NCBI RefSeq assembly: GCF_014193375.1
Contig: NZ_JACHZF010000003.1
Span: 124,001 to 188,000, forward strand
Direction of reading: 5' to 3'
DNA: 64,000 bases
Source of the DNA: Halomonas campaniensis
Lineage (GTDB): Bacteria > Pseudomonadota > Gammaproteobacteria > Pseudomonadales > Halomonadaceae
Positions within the stretch are counted from its first letter, which is position 1. The number at the start of each line of letters is the position of its first letter. The position numbers and the translations under genes were made by a program. The notes beneath the pieces are model-generated. The model worked only from the letters and a program-made list of their open reading frames with translations. It ran no database searches and had not been told where the DNA came from. Positions 1 to 8,129 of the stretch are shown piece after piece.

Positions 1-156
1 TTCACCCCCCGCGGCGAGCACATCTGGATCTCCGCCCGGGACAGCGGCCACATCGTGGTCTACGACACCCGCACCTTCGAGGAGCTGGCCCGCCTGCCGG
101 CGGAGTCGCCCAGCGGGATCTTCTTCACCCACCGGGCCCACCGCATCGGGCTCTAG
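1..156 (+). CDS. C-terminal end of a NirF/NirN-like haem d1 beta-propeller protein (partial)
   Basis: The reading frame is open from the first base and stops at 154-156, leaving 51 residues. They read as the last blade of a cytochrome d1-type beta-propeller and end SGIFFTHRAHRIGL, the kind of terminus I associate with NirF, a periplasmic factor in haem d1 synthesis for cytochrome cd1 nitrite reductase. NirN shares the fold and cannot be excluded. The 5' part lies outside the window. A haem d1 assembly gene fits the nirS gene about 33 kb away, and suggests that the rest of the nir biogenesis cluster lies to the left. Confidence 0.6.
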   Translation, partial: FTPRGEHIWISARDSGHIVVYDTRTFEELARLPAESPSGIFFTHRAHRIGL

Positions 157-199
157 CCCCCGTCAGCCGCGACGACGCCTGTCCTCCCGGGCAGCGCGA

Positions 200-616
200 T
201 CAGGGCTGCCGGGGCCACCCCGGCAGCTGGAACTCCTCCTGAAGGTGGCGCAGCTCCGGCTGGTGCAGCTCGGCGATCCGGGCGGCGAGCTCGGCGCCCT
301 TCGGCAGCAGGTGGACCTCGATACGGCGTCGATCCTGACGAGCCGGGCGTCGCTCCACCAGGCCCAGCTGCTCGCAGCGATCGACCAGCGCCACGGTGCC
401 GTGATGCTTGGCCTGCAGGCGCTCGGCGAGCTCCCCCATGCTGGCCCACTCACGTCCCTCGAATCCCTTGAGGTGCAGCAGCAGCTGATACTGCAGCGGC
501 GTCACGCCATGCTGCCGGCAGATATCCTCGCTCTGGCGCAGGAAGCAGCGCAGCTGGTAGCGGAAGTGCGACAGCCGCTGGAAATCCTGCTTGGTCAATC
601 CTGTTCCCTTGTTCAT
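200..616 (-). CDS. MarR family transcriptional regulator
   Basis: A 138-residue protein with the MarR winged-helix layout: an N-terminal dimerisation helix, a recognition-helix region around residues 55-80 (SMGELAERLQAKHHGTVALV) and a basic wing (RRPARQDRRRIEVHL). MarR proteins usually repress a divergent gene and respond to small ligands or oxidants. It is divergent from a membrane protein gene at 761, and a 7+5+7 inverted repeat lies between them at 679-697, the likely operator. The start at 616 has only a weak ribosome site (GGGG six bases upstream). The ligand is unknown. Confidence 0.85.
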   Translation of the reverse strand: MNKGTGLTKQDFQRLSHFRYQLRCFLRQSEDICRQHGVTPLQYQLLLHLKGFEGREWASMGELAERLQAKHHGTVALVDRCEQLGLVERRPARQDRRRIEVHLLPKGAELAARIAELHQPELRHLQEEFQLPGWPRQP

Positions 617-678
617 GCAAGCCCCATTGCGTCTCGACCGGCGCCTTGACAGGCATCCGGGGGAGGTCTAAAGCTGAT

Positions 679-697
679 AATATCACAACATGATATT
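679..697. promoter_or_regulatory. Candidate MarR operator (inverted repeat)
   Basis: AATATCA-CAACA-TGATATT is a perfect 7-bp inverted repeat with a 5-bp spacer. It is AT-rich in a GC-rich setting and lies in the divergent intergenic region between the MarR gene and the membrane protein gene. This is the size and place expected for autoregulation by the neighbouring regulator; binding is inferred. Confidence 0.5.
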
Positions 698-760
698 AAT
701 CTTCCGGTACGGCGCCACCCTTTCGGGGTGAGCGCCATGCGCCATGAAGAGGAGAGCCCC

Positions 761-1327
761 ATGAACCCGATCACCGTCCTCCGACTGCCCTTCACGCGCA
801 GCGTCGGCTGGAAGGAGCTGCAGCAGCGCCGCCCCTCCATTCCGCTGCTGGCCTGGGCCATCGTCTTCCCGATGTCGCTGCTGCCGCCGGTACTGCTCTA
901 CTACGCCGGCACCCACTACGGGGACGCCTTCGTCGCCGGCTTCGCCGACCGGGAGTGGCGTTTCATCACCACCATCCTGTTCCTGGCGGAGCTGCTGACC
1001 TTCTTCGTGATGGGCTGGCTGATCCACGCCGTGGTGAACAGCAGCCGCCAGCTCAGGATCGATTACCAGGACGCCTACCTGCTGGCCGCCCTGGCCCCGC
1101 TGCCGCTGTGGTCCTCGGCGATCGTGCTGCTGATCCCCAGCCTGCTGCTCAATGCCCTGGCGGTGCTGGTGGCACTCGGCATCTCCATCGGCCTGGTCTA
1201 TCACGGCCTCCAGGCCCTCTGCCAGCGCCAGGATGAGGACGTGGAGACCATGGCGGCAACCTATACCATCATGGCCGCCGGGGTGCTGGCCTGGGGGCTG
1301 CTGATGGCCATCGTCTGGGCCTACTGA
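761..1327 (+). CDS. Yip1-family (DUF1282-like) inner membrane protein
   Basis: A 188-residue protein with about five hydrophobic segments (near residues 28-50, 70-95, 110-132, 135-155 and 165-188) and short charged loops, resembling the Yip1 domain family of polytopic membrane proteins. The function of bacterial members is not established. I chose the start at 761 because GAGGAGAG precedes it at a good distance; an in-frame ATG at 728 lacks a ribosome site. Divergent transcription from marR suggests it is the regulator's target. Confidence 0.7.
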   Translation: MNPITVLRLPFTRSVGWKELQQRRPSIPLLAWAIVFPMSLLPPVLLYYAGTHYGDAFVAGFADREWRFITTILFLAELLTFFVMGWLIHAVVNSSRQLRIDYQDAYLLAALAPLPLWSSAIVLLIPSLLLNALAVLVALGISIGLVYHGLQALCQRQDEDVETMAATYTIMAAGVLAWGLLMAIVWAY

Positions 1328-1357
1328 CCCGGTGCGACATTCTGCATCAGGGCAGGA

Positions 1358-1376
1358 GGTAGCGATCGCTACCTTT
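1358..1376 (+). terminator. Hairpin (16-bp perfect palindrome plus T-run) between membrane protein gene and hmp
   Basis: GGTAGCGATCGCTACC at 1358-1373 is a perfect palindrome. It can form a 6-bp stem with a GATC loop followed by TTT, so it may end the upstream transcript. It abuts the NsrR box of hmp and could also be a regulatory site. Confidence 0.4.
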
Positions 1377-1399
1377 AAGATGTATTTTATATGCATCTT
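1377..1399. promoter_or_regulatory. NsrR binding site upstream of hmp
   Basis: AAGATG-N11-CATCTT matches the NsrR consensus. The symmetry extends outward to 1374-1402 with only two mismatched pairs. NsrR is the NO-sensing [Fe-S] repressor of hmp in many proteobacteria, and an nsrR gene is present at 20132. The site is 38 bases upstream of the hmp start, overlapping the expected promoter. Confidence 0.85.
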
Positions 1400-1436
1400 A
1401 AAAAACACCCCCGACGAACCCGAAGAGGAGCCAGCC

Positions 1437-2606
1437 ATGCTGACCCCTGCCCAGGACGCCCTGATCGCAGCCACCGCCCCCACCGTCGCCGAGCACCTCG
1501 ACGCCATCACCCGGCGCTTCTACCCGCTGATGTTCGAGCGCTATCCCGAGGTGAAGCCGCTGTTCAACGAGGCCCACCAGGTCGACGGCGGCCAGCCGAG
1601 AGCCCTGGCCGGCGCCGTGCTGGCCTACGTTCAGCTCCGCCAGGATCGCGAGAAGGTGCGCGAGACCCTGGCCACGGTGGTCAGCAAGCACGTCTCCCTG
1701 GATATCCGTCCCGAGCACTATCCCATCGTCGGCGAGTGCCTGATGGCCGCCATCGGCGAGGTACTGGGCGACGCCGTGACGCCGGAAGTCGCCGCCGCCT
1801 GGAGCGGCCTCTACGAGGAGCTGGCCGGCCTGCTGATCGAGCTGGAGGAGTACCGCTATCGGGAGTTCGAGCAGCGCCCCGGCGGCTGGCGCGGTATCCG
1901 CACCTTCCGCATCGCCGAGACCCGTCAGGAGAGCGCGGTGATCCGCTCCTTCGTGCTAGCGCCCGTGGACGGCGGCCCGGTGGCCGAGCATGCCCCCGGC
2001 CAGTACATCGGGGTCAGGCTCACCCTCGACGGCGAGCCGCTCTATCGCCACTACAGCCTCTCCGACATGCCCAACGGCAGCACCTACCGGATTTCCGTCA
2101 AGCGCGAGCCGGAAGGGCGCGCCAGCCGCCACCTGCACGACGCCATGGCACTCGGCGACACCCTGGAGCTGCTGCCGCCGGCCGGCGACCTGACCCTGGC
2201 CGAGGGTGACGAGCCGCTGCTGCTGGCTTCCGGCGGGGTCGGCCAGACGCCGATGCTGCCCCTGGCCCGCCAGGCGCTGGCCCAGGGTCGCCGCGTGGTC
2301 TATCTGCACGCCGCCCTGGACGCCGAGCACCACGCCTTCCGCGACGAGGTCGCCGCCCTGGCCGAGGCGCACCCGGAGCGGCTGCAGGCGGTGACCGTCC
2401 ACGAGCGCGGCGAGGCGGCCGACCACACCGGCCGCGTCGACCGCGCGCTGCTGGCTCGGCTGCTGCCGGAAGGGGCACGCTGCTACACCGTCGGCCCCCA
2501 GGGTTTCATGAGCGCCGTCGACCGGGCCCTGGCCGAGCTGGGCGTGCCGGCCGAGCGCCGCCACCACGAGCACTTCGGCCCCTCGCGCCCCCTCGACGCC
2601 GCCTGA
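1437..2606 (+). CDS. hmp: Flavohemoglobin, nitric oxide dioxygenase
   Basis: A 389-residue cytoplasmic enzyme that oxidises NO to nitrate with O2 and NAD(P)H. The globin domain (1-145) carries the expected residues at family positions: Tyr29 (distal), His85 (proximal haem ligand), Tyr95 and Glu135. The FAD domain shows RHYSLS at 204-209; the NAD domain shows GGVGQTPM at 266-273 and ends with the EHFGP flavin-contact motif. Full length for the family. The start at 1437 has GAAGAGGAG just upstream; the frame runs open further upstream but through the NsrR box. Regulation by NsrR, and hence induction by NO, is strongly indicated. Confidence 0.97.
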   Translation: MLTPAQDALIAATAPTVAEHLDAITRRFYPLMFERYPEVKPLFNEAHQVDGGQPRALAGAVLAYVQLRQDREKVRETLATVVSKHVSLDIRPEHYPIVGECLMAAIGEVLGDAVTPEVAAAWSGLYEELAGLLIELEEYRYREFEQRPGGWRGIRTFRIAETRQESAVIRSFVLAPVDGGPVAEHAPGQYIGVRLTLDGEPLYRHYSLSDMPNGSTYRISVKREPEGRASRHLHDAMALGDTLELLPPAGDLTLAEGDEPLLLASGGVGQTPMLPLARQALAQGRRVVYLHAALDAEHHAFRDEVAALAEAHPERLQAVTVHERGEAADHTGRVDRALLARLLPEGARCYTVGPQGFMSAVDRALAELGVPAERRHHEHFGPSRPLDAA

Positions 2607-2633
2607 GGCGGCTCGGCTGCACCGACGACACGA

Positions 2634-2659
2634 AGCGCCCCGGCACATGCCGGGGCGCT
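2634..2659. terminator. Strong hairpin between convergent hmp and RND pump gene
   Basis: A 12-bp perfect stem (AGCGCCCCGGCA paired with TGCCGGGGCGCT) with a CA centre, lying between two converging genes. It probably terminates both directions; T-runs are short. Confidence 0.7.
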
Positions 2660-2691
2660 GTCGTTGGGAGGGCTGCCCGGGCTGTCGGGCG

Positions 2692-5600
2692 TCAGGAGGC
2701 CGTGGCCGGCCGCTCTCCCGCATCGACCCATCCCCAATCGTCCAGCAGCACGTAGAGCGCCGGTATCACCAGCAGCACCAGCACGGTGGCGCTGAGGAGG
2801 CCGAATACCACCGAGATCACCAGCGGCTTGATGGCCGCCGCCTGGGTGCTGGTCTCGGCCAGCAGCGGGAGCAGCCCGGCGATGGTGGTGGTGGACGAGA
2901 TCAGGATGGCGCGCAGCCGGTCGCGGCTGGCCTGGCCGGCGGCCGCCACCGCATCCAGCCCGCGCTCGCGGTGCGTCTTGATGAAATGGATCAGCAGGAT
3001 GGCGTTGTTGACCACGATGCCGGCCAGGGATGCCGCGCCGATCAGCGAGGGCATGGAGAGGTAGTAGCCCATCAGCACATGGCCCCAGATGGCGCCGATG
3101 AAGGCCAGCGGGATGGAGAGCATGACGATCAGCGGCTCCACGTAGCTGCGGAACTGGAAGGAGAGGATCACGAAGATCCCCACCAGGCCGATCAGCAGGC
3201 CGCGGCCGATGGAGCCCCCGGTCTTCGCGGAGCTGGCCACCTGCCCCTCGAAGGAGACCGCCACATCGGGGTGGCGGTTACCGAAATCCTCCAGCCAGCC
3301 GCTGCCGACGAGGTCATCGACGATGGCCTGACCGCTGGCCCGGCGCGCATCCACGTTGGCCTCCACGGTGACGGCGCGTCGGCCATCGATGCGGGTGATG
3401 CGCGCCCACTCGCGCCGCTCCTCGGCGTTGACCACCACCTCCAGGGGCACCCGGCGGCCGTCGGGCAGGGCGATGGTCAGGTCCGCCAGGGCATCGAGGG
3501 TGTTCCGGTCCTCCTCGGCCAGGCGGATCAGCACCTCGATCTCCTGGTCGCCGATGCGCTGGGTATCGGCGATCTCCCCCAGCAGCGCCGCACGCAGCTG
3601 GCCGGCCACCTCGTCGGCGGCGAGTCCCAGGCCGTGGGCACCCTCAGCCATGGAGAAGGCCAGCTGGGGCTTGCCCAGGCGCAGGTCATCGATGACGTTG
3701 TAGACGGCCGCGTAGCCCTCGAGATGCTCCCCCAGCGCCAGCGCCGCCGCCTGCATGGCATCGAGATCGGCTCCCGTCAGGCGCACCTCCACCGGCACGC
3801 CGGCGGGGCCGAAGCCGGGCTCCTGGATGATCAGCCGCTGCAGCCCCTCGATCTCGCCGATGGCCTCCCGCCAGGCGGCGGTCAGCTCCTCCAGGGTCAC
3901 CCGCCGCCGCTCGGCGGTCAGCAGGTCGACGATGACGGTAGCCACATGAGGACCGGCCTCCCGGGCGCTGGGATTGTGGTTGAAACGCACCTGGATCGCC
4001 TCCACCAGGGCGGCGCCTCCCGGCTGCTGCGGCGAGACGCGGGCATCGAGCTCGCGCATCGCTGCCTCGACCCTCGCGACCACCGCCTCGGTGCGCGCCA
4101 GGGGCGTGCCCTGGGGCATCAGGATGCGCGCCTCCAGCACGTCGCCATCGATATCCGGCATCGCCTCGCTGCCCACGTGCCCCCCGGCCATGAAACCGGC
4201 CGACCCCAGGATGATGGCGAGCACCAGGCCCAGCACCGCATGGCGAAAGCGGATCGCCCGGTCGGCCAGCCCCCCGACGGCCTCGCGAAAGCGCGCGAAG
4301 CCTCGCTCGAAGGCGGCCCGAAAGCGGGAGTCGTGGCCCTCGGCCAGGCTCCCCACGCTGCCCTTGAGACTGCCCTTGAGACTGCCCTTGAGACTGCCCT
4401 TGAGACTGCCCTTGAGATGGTGGGGCAGGATCCAGAACGCCTCGATGAGGCTCGCCGCCAGGGCAGCGATCAGCACCACCGGCAGCACCTCCAGCACCGC
4501 CCCCAGCTCCCCGGCCAGGAAGGAGAGCGGCGCGAACACCGCCACCGTGGTCAGGAACGACGAGAGCACCCCGGGCAGCACCTGGCGGGTGCCCGAGACC
4601 ACCGCCTCCAGGGACGTGACCTCCTCGCCGGCGTGGGCGGCGATGTTGTCGGTGATCACGATGGCATCATCCATGACGATGCCGATGGCCATCAGCAGCG
4701 CCACCAGGGTGATCATGTTCAGCGACAGCCCGGTCAGGGCCATGACGATGAAGGCCCCCATGAAGGCTGCCGGCAGGCCCAGCACGGCCCAGATGGCCAG
4801 CCGCGGGCGGAAGAAGAGGCTCATCACCAGCACCACCAGCACCAGGCCCATCAGGCCGTTGCCCACCAGCATCTGCAGGCGGTCGCGGACGATGCTGGTG
4901 GCATCCTGGGTCAGCGTCAGCGAGACGCCGCCGTCGAAGCGACGACGCTCGGCCTCGAGCAGCGACTCGAGCCGCTCCTTGACGGTCAGCGCATCGTCAC
5001 GCAGCGCCTTGCTCACCTCCAGCACCAGCGCCGGCTCGCCGTTGAAGCGGACCTGCTCCTCGGCGCGCTCGCCGGCCTCGGTGATGGTGGCCAGCTCGCC
5101 CAGGGTCAGCTCGCCGCCGCCGGCGTCGGAGACCACCACCAGCGCTGCCAGCTCGGCGGGCGAGCGGCGCTGGTCGGTGAAGCGCAGCAGGAGATCGCGG
5201 TCGGCGGTCTCCAGGGTGCCCAGGGGCAGGTCGAGGCTCTGGCCGGCCACCCGCCGCGCCAGCTCCTGTGCCGAGAGGCCATGCTGCCCCAGCACCTCGC
5301 GGGGCACCTCCACCTGCCACTGGCGCCGGGACATGCCGTGGATCGCCACCCGGGCCACGCCGGGCAGGGTCATGATGCGCTCCTCCAGGCGCAGGGCGTA
5401 CTCCTCGAGCTGGCTCATTGGCATGTCGCCGGAGACCGCCACCGCGGCCACCAGGTCGCTGCGGTGGAGCTCGCGAACCACCGGGGGATCGGCCCGGGCC
5501 GGCAGCTCGGTGATGGCGCTCACCTCGGTGTCGATCTCGTTGAGGAAGCGGATGGCGTCGCCGCCGGCGGCCATGGTCGCCGTGGCGCTGGCCAGGTTGT

Positions 5601-5850
5601 CCTGGGCCACGCAGCCGAATTCGTCGAGAAATTCCACGCCCTTGACGGCATCGAACAGGCGCCGGCAGACCGCATCCTCCACGTCGGCGGCGCTGGCCCC
5701 GCGGTAGACCACCTCCACGGACACCTCCACCGGACGATAGTCGGGGAAGGTCTCGCGCTTGAGGTGGGGGGCGGCGAACAGCCCGGCAGCCAGCAGCAGG
5801 ATCAGCAGCAGGTTAGCGGCGGTGGGGTGGGCGGCAAACCAGCGGATCAT
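2692..5850 (-). CDS. RND-family efflux pump, inner membrane transporter
   Basis: A 1052-residue AcrB/MexB-type proton-driven pump subunit. It starts with the usual first membrane segment (residues 10-30), has a porter region, then a membrane cluster containing GIVMDDAIVI, where the paired Asp are the proton-relay residues, and a second half with the same plan. It overlaps the stop of the upstream membrane-fusion gene by four bases (ATGA). No outer membrane channel gene is adjacent, so TolC or another channel must be supplied elsewhere. Odd feature: residues about 479-498, just after a membrane helix, are a run of LKGS repeats encoded by a 12-bp tandem repeat. Substrates cannot be read from sequence. 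Confidence 0.93.
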   Translation of the reverse strand: MIRWFAAHPTAANLLLILLLAAGLFAAPHLKRETFPDYRPVEVSVEVVYRGASAADVEDAVCRRLFDAVKGVEFLDEFGCVAQDNLASATATMAAGGDAIRFLNEIDTEVSAITELPARADPPVVRELHRSDLVAAVAVSGDMPMSQLEEYALRLEERIMTLPGVARVAIHGMSRRQWQVEVPREVLGQHGLSAQELARRVAGQSLDLPLGTLETADRDLLLRFTDQRRSPAELAALVVVSDAGGGELTLGELATITEAGERAEEQVRFNGEPALVLEVSKALRDDALTVKERLESLLEAERRRFDGGVSLTLTQDATSIVRDRLQMLVGNGLMGLVLVVLVMSLFFRPRLAIWAVLGLPAAFMGAFIVMALTGLSLNMITLVALLMAIGIVMDDAIVITDNIAAHAGEEVTSLEAVVSGTRQVLPGVLSSFLTTVAVFAPLSFLAGELGAVLEVLPVVLIAALAASLIEAFWILPHHLKGSLKGSLKGSLKGSLKGSVGSLAEGHDSRFRAAFERGFARFREAVGGLADRAIRFRHAVLGLVLAIILGSAGFMAGGHVGSEAMPDIDGDVLEARILMPQGTPLARTEAVVARVEAAMRELDARVSPQQPGGAALVEAIQVRFNHNPSAREAGPHVATVIVDLLTAERRRVTLEELTAAWREAIGEIEGLQRLIIQEPGFGPAGVPVEVRLTGADLDAMQAAALALGEHLEGYAAVYNVIDDLRLGKPQLAFSMAEGAHGLGLAADEVAGQLRAALLGEIADTQRIGDQEIEVLIRLAEEDRNTLDALADLTIALPDGRRVPLEVVVNAEERREWARITRIDGRRAVTVEANVDARRASGQAIVDDLVGSGWLEDFGNRHPDVAVSFEGQVASSAKTGGSIGRGLLIGLVGIFVILSFQFRSYVEPLIVMLSIPLAFIGAIWGHVLMGYYLSMPSLIGAASLAGIVVNNAILLIHFIKTHRERGLDAVAAAGQASRDRLRAILISSTTTIAGLLPLLAETSTQAAAIKPLVISVVFGLLSATVLVLLVIPALYVLLDDWGWVDAGERPATAS
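4358..4416. repeat. 12-bp minisatellite (about 5 copies) inside the RND pump gene
   Basis: The unit CTTGAGACTGCC repeats at 4363, 4375, 4387 and 4399 with partial units on both ends. It is in frame and encodes LKGS on the minus strand. Copies are identical, suggesting recent slippage-driven expansion. A gain or loss of one unit keeps the frame. Confidence 0.95.
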
Positions 5851-7214
5851 GGCGCGTCACCCCGGGCCCGGGCGGCCAGGCGCGCCTCGGCGGCCTCGTC
5901 CCGGCGCACGGCGAGCGCCATGCCCTCGATGGCCGGCTGCAGGTCGTCGAGCACTACCCGATCCCCCGGGGCCAGGCCCGCCTCGATCACCGCCAGCCCT
6001 CCCTGCTCGAAGGCCACGGAGACCGGGCGTCGCACCAGCCGATCCTCGCCGTCGGCCAGGTAGAGCTCGCCGCGGTGCAGCGCCGACGCCGGCACCACCA
6101 TCGCGGCCTCGGGGCCGGGGGCCGAGAGCCGCACCCGGGTATACATGTCGCGCTGCAGCGGTGGATGATCGGGAGGGCGCGCATCGCGCCAGGGGTGGTC
6201 CACCCGCACCACCACCCGCACGGCACGGGTGGCCGGATCGAGGCCGCTGGCCACCCTGACGATCCGGCCCTGCCAGCCCACGCCGGGCGCCCCGACCAGC
6301 TCCAGCTCTGCATTGATCGCATCGAGGTCGAGGCGTTCGCCGAGGTCCAGGGTGCCGGGCGGAAGCTCGGACGGCGCCACGCTGCCCAGCAGGCGCCGCA
6401 TCATGCTGAACGGGATACGCGCCTCCACCTCGGCGGCGGCCAGGCTGTCCGCCTCGAACAGTCGCTGCCCGGCGCTCACGAACTGGTAGAGCTCCACCGC
6501 CACCTCGGCCAGGCGCAGGTCATAGGGCGCCTCGAAGCTCGTATCCGCCAGGTCCTGCCGGGCCTGGGCCAGGCGCACCGCGGCGCGCTCGCGCTGGGCC
6601 TCGAGCACCTGGCGCCGCGACGGCAGCAGCGCCAGGCTGTTCTCCAGCGACGCCACCGCCTGGCGCTGCCCCAGGGTGCTGCGCCGCTGGGCATCACGCT
6701 GGGAGGTCGACACCGACCCGCTGGCCGCCAGGCGCTCGATGCGCGACAGCTCCTGCTCGGCGAGGGCCAGGGCCTGGCGTTCCAGCGCCAGCAGGCGACC
6801 GGTGTTCTCCTCCTCGGCGGCAAGCTGGGCCAGCTCGCCGGCCAGGCTGGCCAGCTCCGCCTCGGCCTCGGCGATAGCCAGCTCGTAGCGGCTCGGGTCC
6901 AGCGCCAGCAGCAGGATGCCTTCGCGCAGCAGGGTGCCGCTCTCCAGCCCCGGATGGCGCTCCACCACCCGGCCCGAGACATTGGCCACGGCCTGCCAGG
7001 CCTCGGCGGGGCGCGCCACGCCGTGGCCGCGCGCCTCCAGGCGAAACGCCAGAGGACGGGCCTCGATCACCGCCACCGCGGCCGGGGCAGGCGGCGTATC
7101 GCGGCGCTCCGGGACCTGGCGATTGGCCACGAAGACCACCAGCAGCGCCACGCCCAGGGCGGCTCCCGCCAGCACCATGAGCCCCCGGCCCAGTCGCCTC
7201 GCCCGGGTGCTCAT
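5847..7214 (-). CDS. RND efflux periplasmic adaptor (membrane fusion protein)
   Basis: A 455-residue HlyD/AcrA-type adaptor: an N-terminal membrane anchor (about residues 10-30, VLAGAALGVALLVVFVAN), a split lipoyl region, a long alpha-helical hairpin rich in Leu, Ala, Glu and Gln (about 110-220), and a beta-barrel and membrane-proximal domain. It bridges the RND pump to an outer membrane channel. It is the middle gene of a tetR-adaptor-pump operon with ATGA overlaps on both sides, so the three are translationally coupled. Confidence 0.92.
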   Translation of the reverse strand: MSTRARRLGRGLMVLAGAALGVALLVVFVANRQVPERRDTPPAPAAVAVIEARPLAFRLEARGHGVARPAEAWQAVANVSGRVVERHPGLESGTLLREGILLLALDPSRYELAIAEAEAELASLAGELAQLAAEEENTGRLLALERQALALAEQELSRIERLAASGSVSTSQRDAQRRSTLGQRQAVASLENSLALLPSRRQVLEAQRERAAVRLAQARQDLADTSFEAPYDLRLAEVAVELYQFVSAGQRLFEADSLAAAEVEARIPFSMMRRLLGSVAPSELPPGTLDLGERLDLDAINAELELVGAPGVGWQGRIVRVASGLDPATRAVRVVVRVDHPWRDARPPDHPPLQRDMYTRVRLSAPGPEAAMVVPASALHRGELYLADGEDRLVRRPVSVAFEQGGLAVIEAGLAPGDRVVLDDLQPAIEGMALAVRRDEAAEARLAARARGDAP

Positions 7215-7828
7215 GCCTCACCTCCGCGATCCGCTCGGATGCCGTGCCGATAGAGGTCGAAGGCCGCCGGCGCGCGGTCGACGATCCCGGCCACGTCGCC
7301 ATCGATCAGCGCCTGCAGCACCAGCCCCTGGAGGCAGCCGATGAACTGGGCCGCCGCGGCGTCCAGGTCGAGCCCGGGTCGCAGCTGGCCGCGGCGCCGG
7401 GCCTCCTCGAGCCGCCCTGTCAGGCGCTGTCGGTAGCTCGCCAGCAGGCCCTTCACCATGCGGCTGGCCGGGCCGGGACGCGGCTGCTGCAGCTGCCCCA
7501 TCAGCACGCGCGGCACCCCGGGATGTTCGGCGATGAAGGCCACATGGGCCCGGAACATCGCCTCCAGCGCCTGCAGGGGGTCCTCGACGCCCTCGGCGGC
7601 GGCACCGACCCGCGCCATGACCCGCTCGGCCACCCAGGCCACCACCGCCTCCCAGATCGCCTCCTTGTTGGGAAAGTGGCGAAACAGCGCCCCTTGGGTC
7701 ACCCCCATGCGCTGGGCGATCCGGCCGGTGGTCAGGGTCGCGGGATCCTCCTCGCCGCACAGGGCGACGACGGCCTCCACGGTGCGCTCCCGGCGCTCGT
7801 CGGCGGGGAGATGCTGGCGTTGCGACAT
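7211..7828 (-). CDS. TetR family repressor of the RND efflux operon
   Basis: 205 residues; N-terminal helix-turn-helix at about 25-60 (TTGRIAQRMGVTQGALFRHF), followed by an all-helical ligand domain. I prefer the ATG at 7828 (GAGG seven bases upstream) over the ATG at 7834 two codons earlier. It is the first gene of the efflux operon and a 22-bp palindrome lies just upstream, so autorepression and control of the two downstream genes is likely. The inducer is unknown. Confidence 0.9.
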   Translation of the reverse strand: MSQRQHLPADERRERTVEAVVALCGEEDPATLTTGRIAQRMGVTQGALFRHFPNKEAIWEAVVAWVAERVMARVGAAAEGVEDPLQALEAMFRAHVAFIAEHPGVPRVLMGQLQQPRPGPASRMVKGLLASYRQRLTGRLEEARRRGQLRPGLDLDAAAAQFIGCLQGLVLQALIDGDVAGIVDRAPAAFDLYRHGIRADRGGEA

Positions 7829-7842
7829 GCTCATGCCTCGAA

Positions 7843-7864
7843 AGATAGTAATTGATTACTATCT
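7843..7864. promoter_or_regulatory. TetR-type operator
   Basis: AGATAGTAAT and ATTACTATCT form a perfect 10-bp inverted repeat around a central TG, 15 bases before the preferred tetR start. It is AT-rich in a GC-rich genome and has the size of TetR operators. Confidence 0.75.
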
Positions 7865-7952
7865 AGCATGACGGCGAGACAGCCGCCAGCCAACATCATC
7901 CGACGCTGACCTCGGTCAAGAGGATGGCACCGAGTAACGCCATCAGCGTCCC

Positions 7953-8000
7953 CTCGCCCCCGGGCGATGAGGGGCGAGACGGGGGGCGACAATTCGCCCC
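7953..8000. other. Two adjacent GC hairpins in the tetR-ytfE gap
   Basis: CTCGCCCC/GGGGCGAG (7953-7978) and GGGGCGA/TCGCCCC (7983-8000) are perfect short stems lying just before the NsrR box of ytfE. No T-run follows. The rest of this roughly 300-bp gap shows only the TetR operator and the NsrR site. Confidence 0.4.
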
Positions 8001-8017
8001 ATGTCAGCCCCGTCACA

Positions 8018-8040
8018 AAGATGTATTAAATATACATCTT
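8018..8040. promoter_or_regulatory. NsrR binding site upstream of ytfE
   Basis: AAGATGTAT and ATACATCTT form a 9-bp inverted repeat around a 5-bp centre, extended by one A/T pair to 8017-8041. It matches the hmp box in arms and spacing. ytfE is a known NsrR target in other bacteria. Confidence 0.87.
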
Positions 8041-8129
8041 TAAAACCCTACCTCGATGCACCTGCCAGCGGCGTCGGTCATTCCACCCCGCCAGTCAGGC
8101 AGAGCACACCACCCCAGGAGGACCTCACC

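Noticed and set aside
153-453. Short minus-strand frames overlapping marR
   Set aside because: Low-complexity Arg/Ala/Gly translations in alternative frames of the marR region without start signals.
4358-4416. CRISPR array
   Set aside because: The repeats are 12 bp, contiguous without spacers, and in frame within the RND gene.
2647-6063. A 1138-codon open frame on the plus strand opposite the RND pump and adaptor genes
   Set aside because: It is the antisense shadow of GC-rich genes: its composition is dominated by Gln, His, Gly and Arg, it has no domain, and it has no ribosome site. The minus-strand frames carry clear RND and HlyD motifs.
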